From Sinorhizobium meliloti (GTDB lineage Bacteria; Pseudomonadota; Alphaproteobacteria; Rhizobiales; Rhizobiaceae): 64,000 nt of DNA. The stretch spans positions 749,976 to 813,975 of the forward strand of contig NZ_CP141212.1 in the NCBI RefSeq assembly GCF_035610345.1. Direction: 5' to 3'. Numbering within the stretch: position 1 is the first letter of the stretch; each line of letters opens with the position of its first letter. Below, in pieces: positions 63,824-64,000 of the stretch. The position numbers were made by a program, and so were the translations under genes. Under the pieces are notes generated by a model. The model saw only the letters and a list, made by a program, of their open reading frames with translations. It was not told the DNA's origin and made no database searches.

Positions 63824-64000
63824 ATGAAGCGGAAGAAAGAAGACGACATGGAAGGTGACCTCGTCGGCACCGGCACGCTTGGCAAGGCAATGGCCGTGCT
63901 GGAGGCAGTAGCCATGGCCGACCGCCCTCAGCGCTTCACGGATATATTGCAGACCGTTCGTCAGCCCCGCGGAACCCTGCACCGGCTGCTTGGCCATCTC
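63824..64000 (+). CDS. IclR-family transcriptional regulator, 3'-truncated by the window edge
   Basis: The frame starts with ATG 63824 (MKRKKEDDMEGDLVGTGTLGKAMAVLEAVAM) and is open to the end of the window (59 codons). The visible part is the N-terminal IclR winged helix-turn-helix: TLGKAMAVLEAVAMADRPQRFTDILQTVRQPRGTLHRLLGHL. The ligand domain lies outside. Divergent orientation from the sugar-acid operon marks it as the likely local regulator, sensing a pathway intermediate. Confidence 0.8.
   Translation, partial: MKRKKEDDMEGDLVGTGTLGKAMAVLEAVAMADRPQRFTDILQTVRQPRGTLHRLLGHL

Overview
The window looks like a stretch of a Rhizobiaceae chromosome, most probably Sinorhizobium (Ensifer), close to S. 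meliloti or S. medicae. This is inferred from the high G+C coding style, the gene families (plant-type GshA, glcDEF, groESL with a CIRCE element, a DUF4170-waaA-HAD-lpxK cluster, rhizobial short proteins such as DUF2093) and the RIME-like and other palindromic intergenic repeats. No rRNA, tRNA, CRISPR array, phage or transposase gene was seen. Both ends of the window cut through genes: a catalase at the left and an IclR-type regulator at the right.

Layout. 1-9.7 kb: catalase (partial), LysR regulator, DUF1127 protein, a structured intergenic region that looks like a small RNA with an intrinsic terminator, DUF937 protein, gshA, rsmE, a PiT phosphate permease, a NUDIX hydrolase and a FadR-type GntR regulator. 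9.8-16.3 kb: DUF3422 membrane protein, a LysR regulator and the glycolate oxidase operon glcDEF. 16.4-21.8 kb: two adjacent L,D-transpeptidases, tag, an NCS1 transporter, a repeat cluster, a DUF305 protein and a small PAS-like protein. 22-27.5 kb: hisS-hisZ-hisG, a GST and a ferredoxin-reductase-like flavoprotein. 27.6-29.9 kb: groES-groEL with CIRCE and a promoter. 30.1-40.3 kb: HAD phosphatase, ribF, ileS, a lipoprotein, GNAT, tadA, rluB, rsmD and a patatin. 40.3-43.5 kb: a repeat element, a VapBC toxin-antitoxin pair lying between two copies of the 3' end of a kefB-like gene, and that gene itself. 43.6-51.6 kb: pmbA, a CysQ/IMPase-type phosphatase, DUF4170, waaA, HAD phosphatase, lpxK, DUF2093 and mutL. 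51.9-58.3 kb: a PAS/double-receiver protein coupled to a GGDEF-EAL protein, then a LysR regulator divergent from an MttB-family methyltransferase, then a PRC-barrel protein. 58.6-64 kb: a five-gene operon for De Ley-Doudoroff-type galactose/galactonate breakdown with a divergent IclR regulator.

Gene teamwork. glcDEF should make the three-subunit glycolate oxidase. The same 23-bp palindrome architecture (AGTGG-N13-CCACT) stands in front of both the gntR gene and glcD, so this GntR protein is the best candidate for its regulator. hisZ and hisG make the two-part ATP phosphoribosyltransferase. waaA and lpxK serve Kdo-lipid A assembly. The dehydrogenase, lactonase, dehydratase, kinase and aldolase at the right end form a complete route from an aldose to pyruvate and glyceraldehyde-3-phosphate.

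Most interesting non-routine signals: the toxin-antitoxin unit bracketed by a ~170-bp duplication of the kefB 3' end; a 246-bp element with 19-bp terminal inverted repeats that shares its core with an inverted copy 20 kb away; the candidate multi-hairpin RNA at 2778-2929; and the shared operator linking gntR and glcD. All calls rest on reading the sequence; no database search was run.
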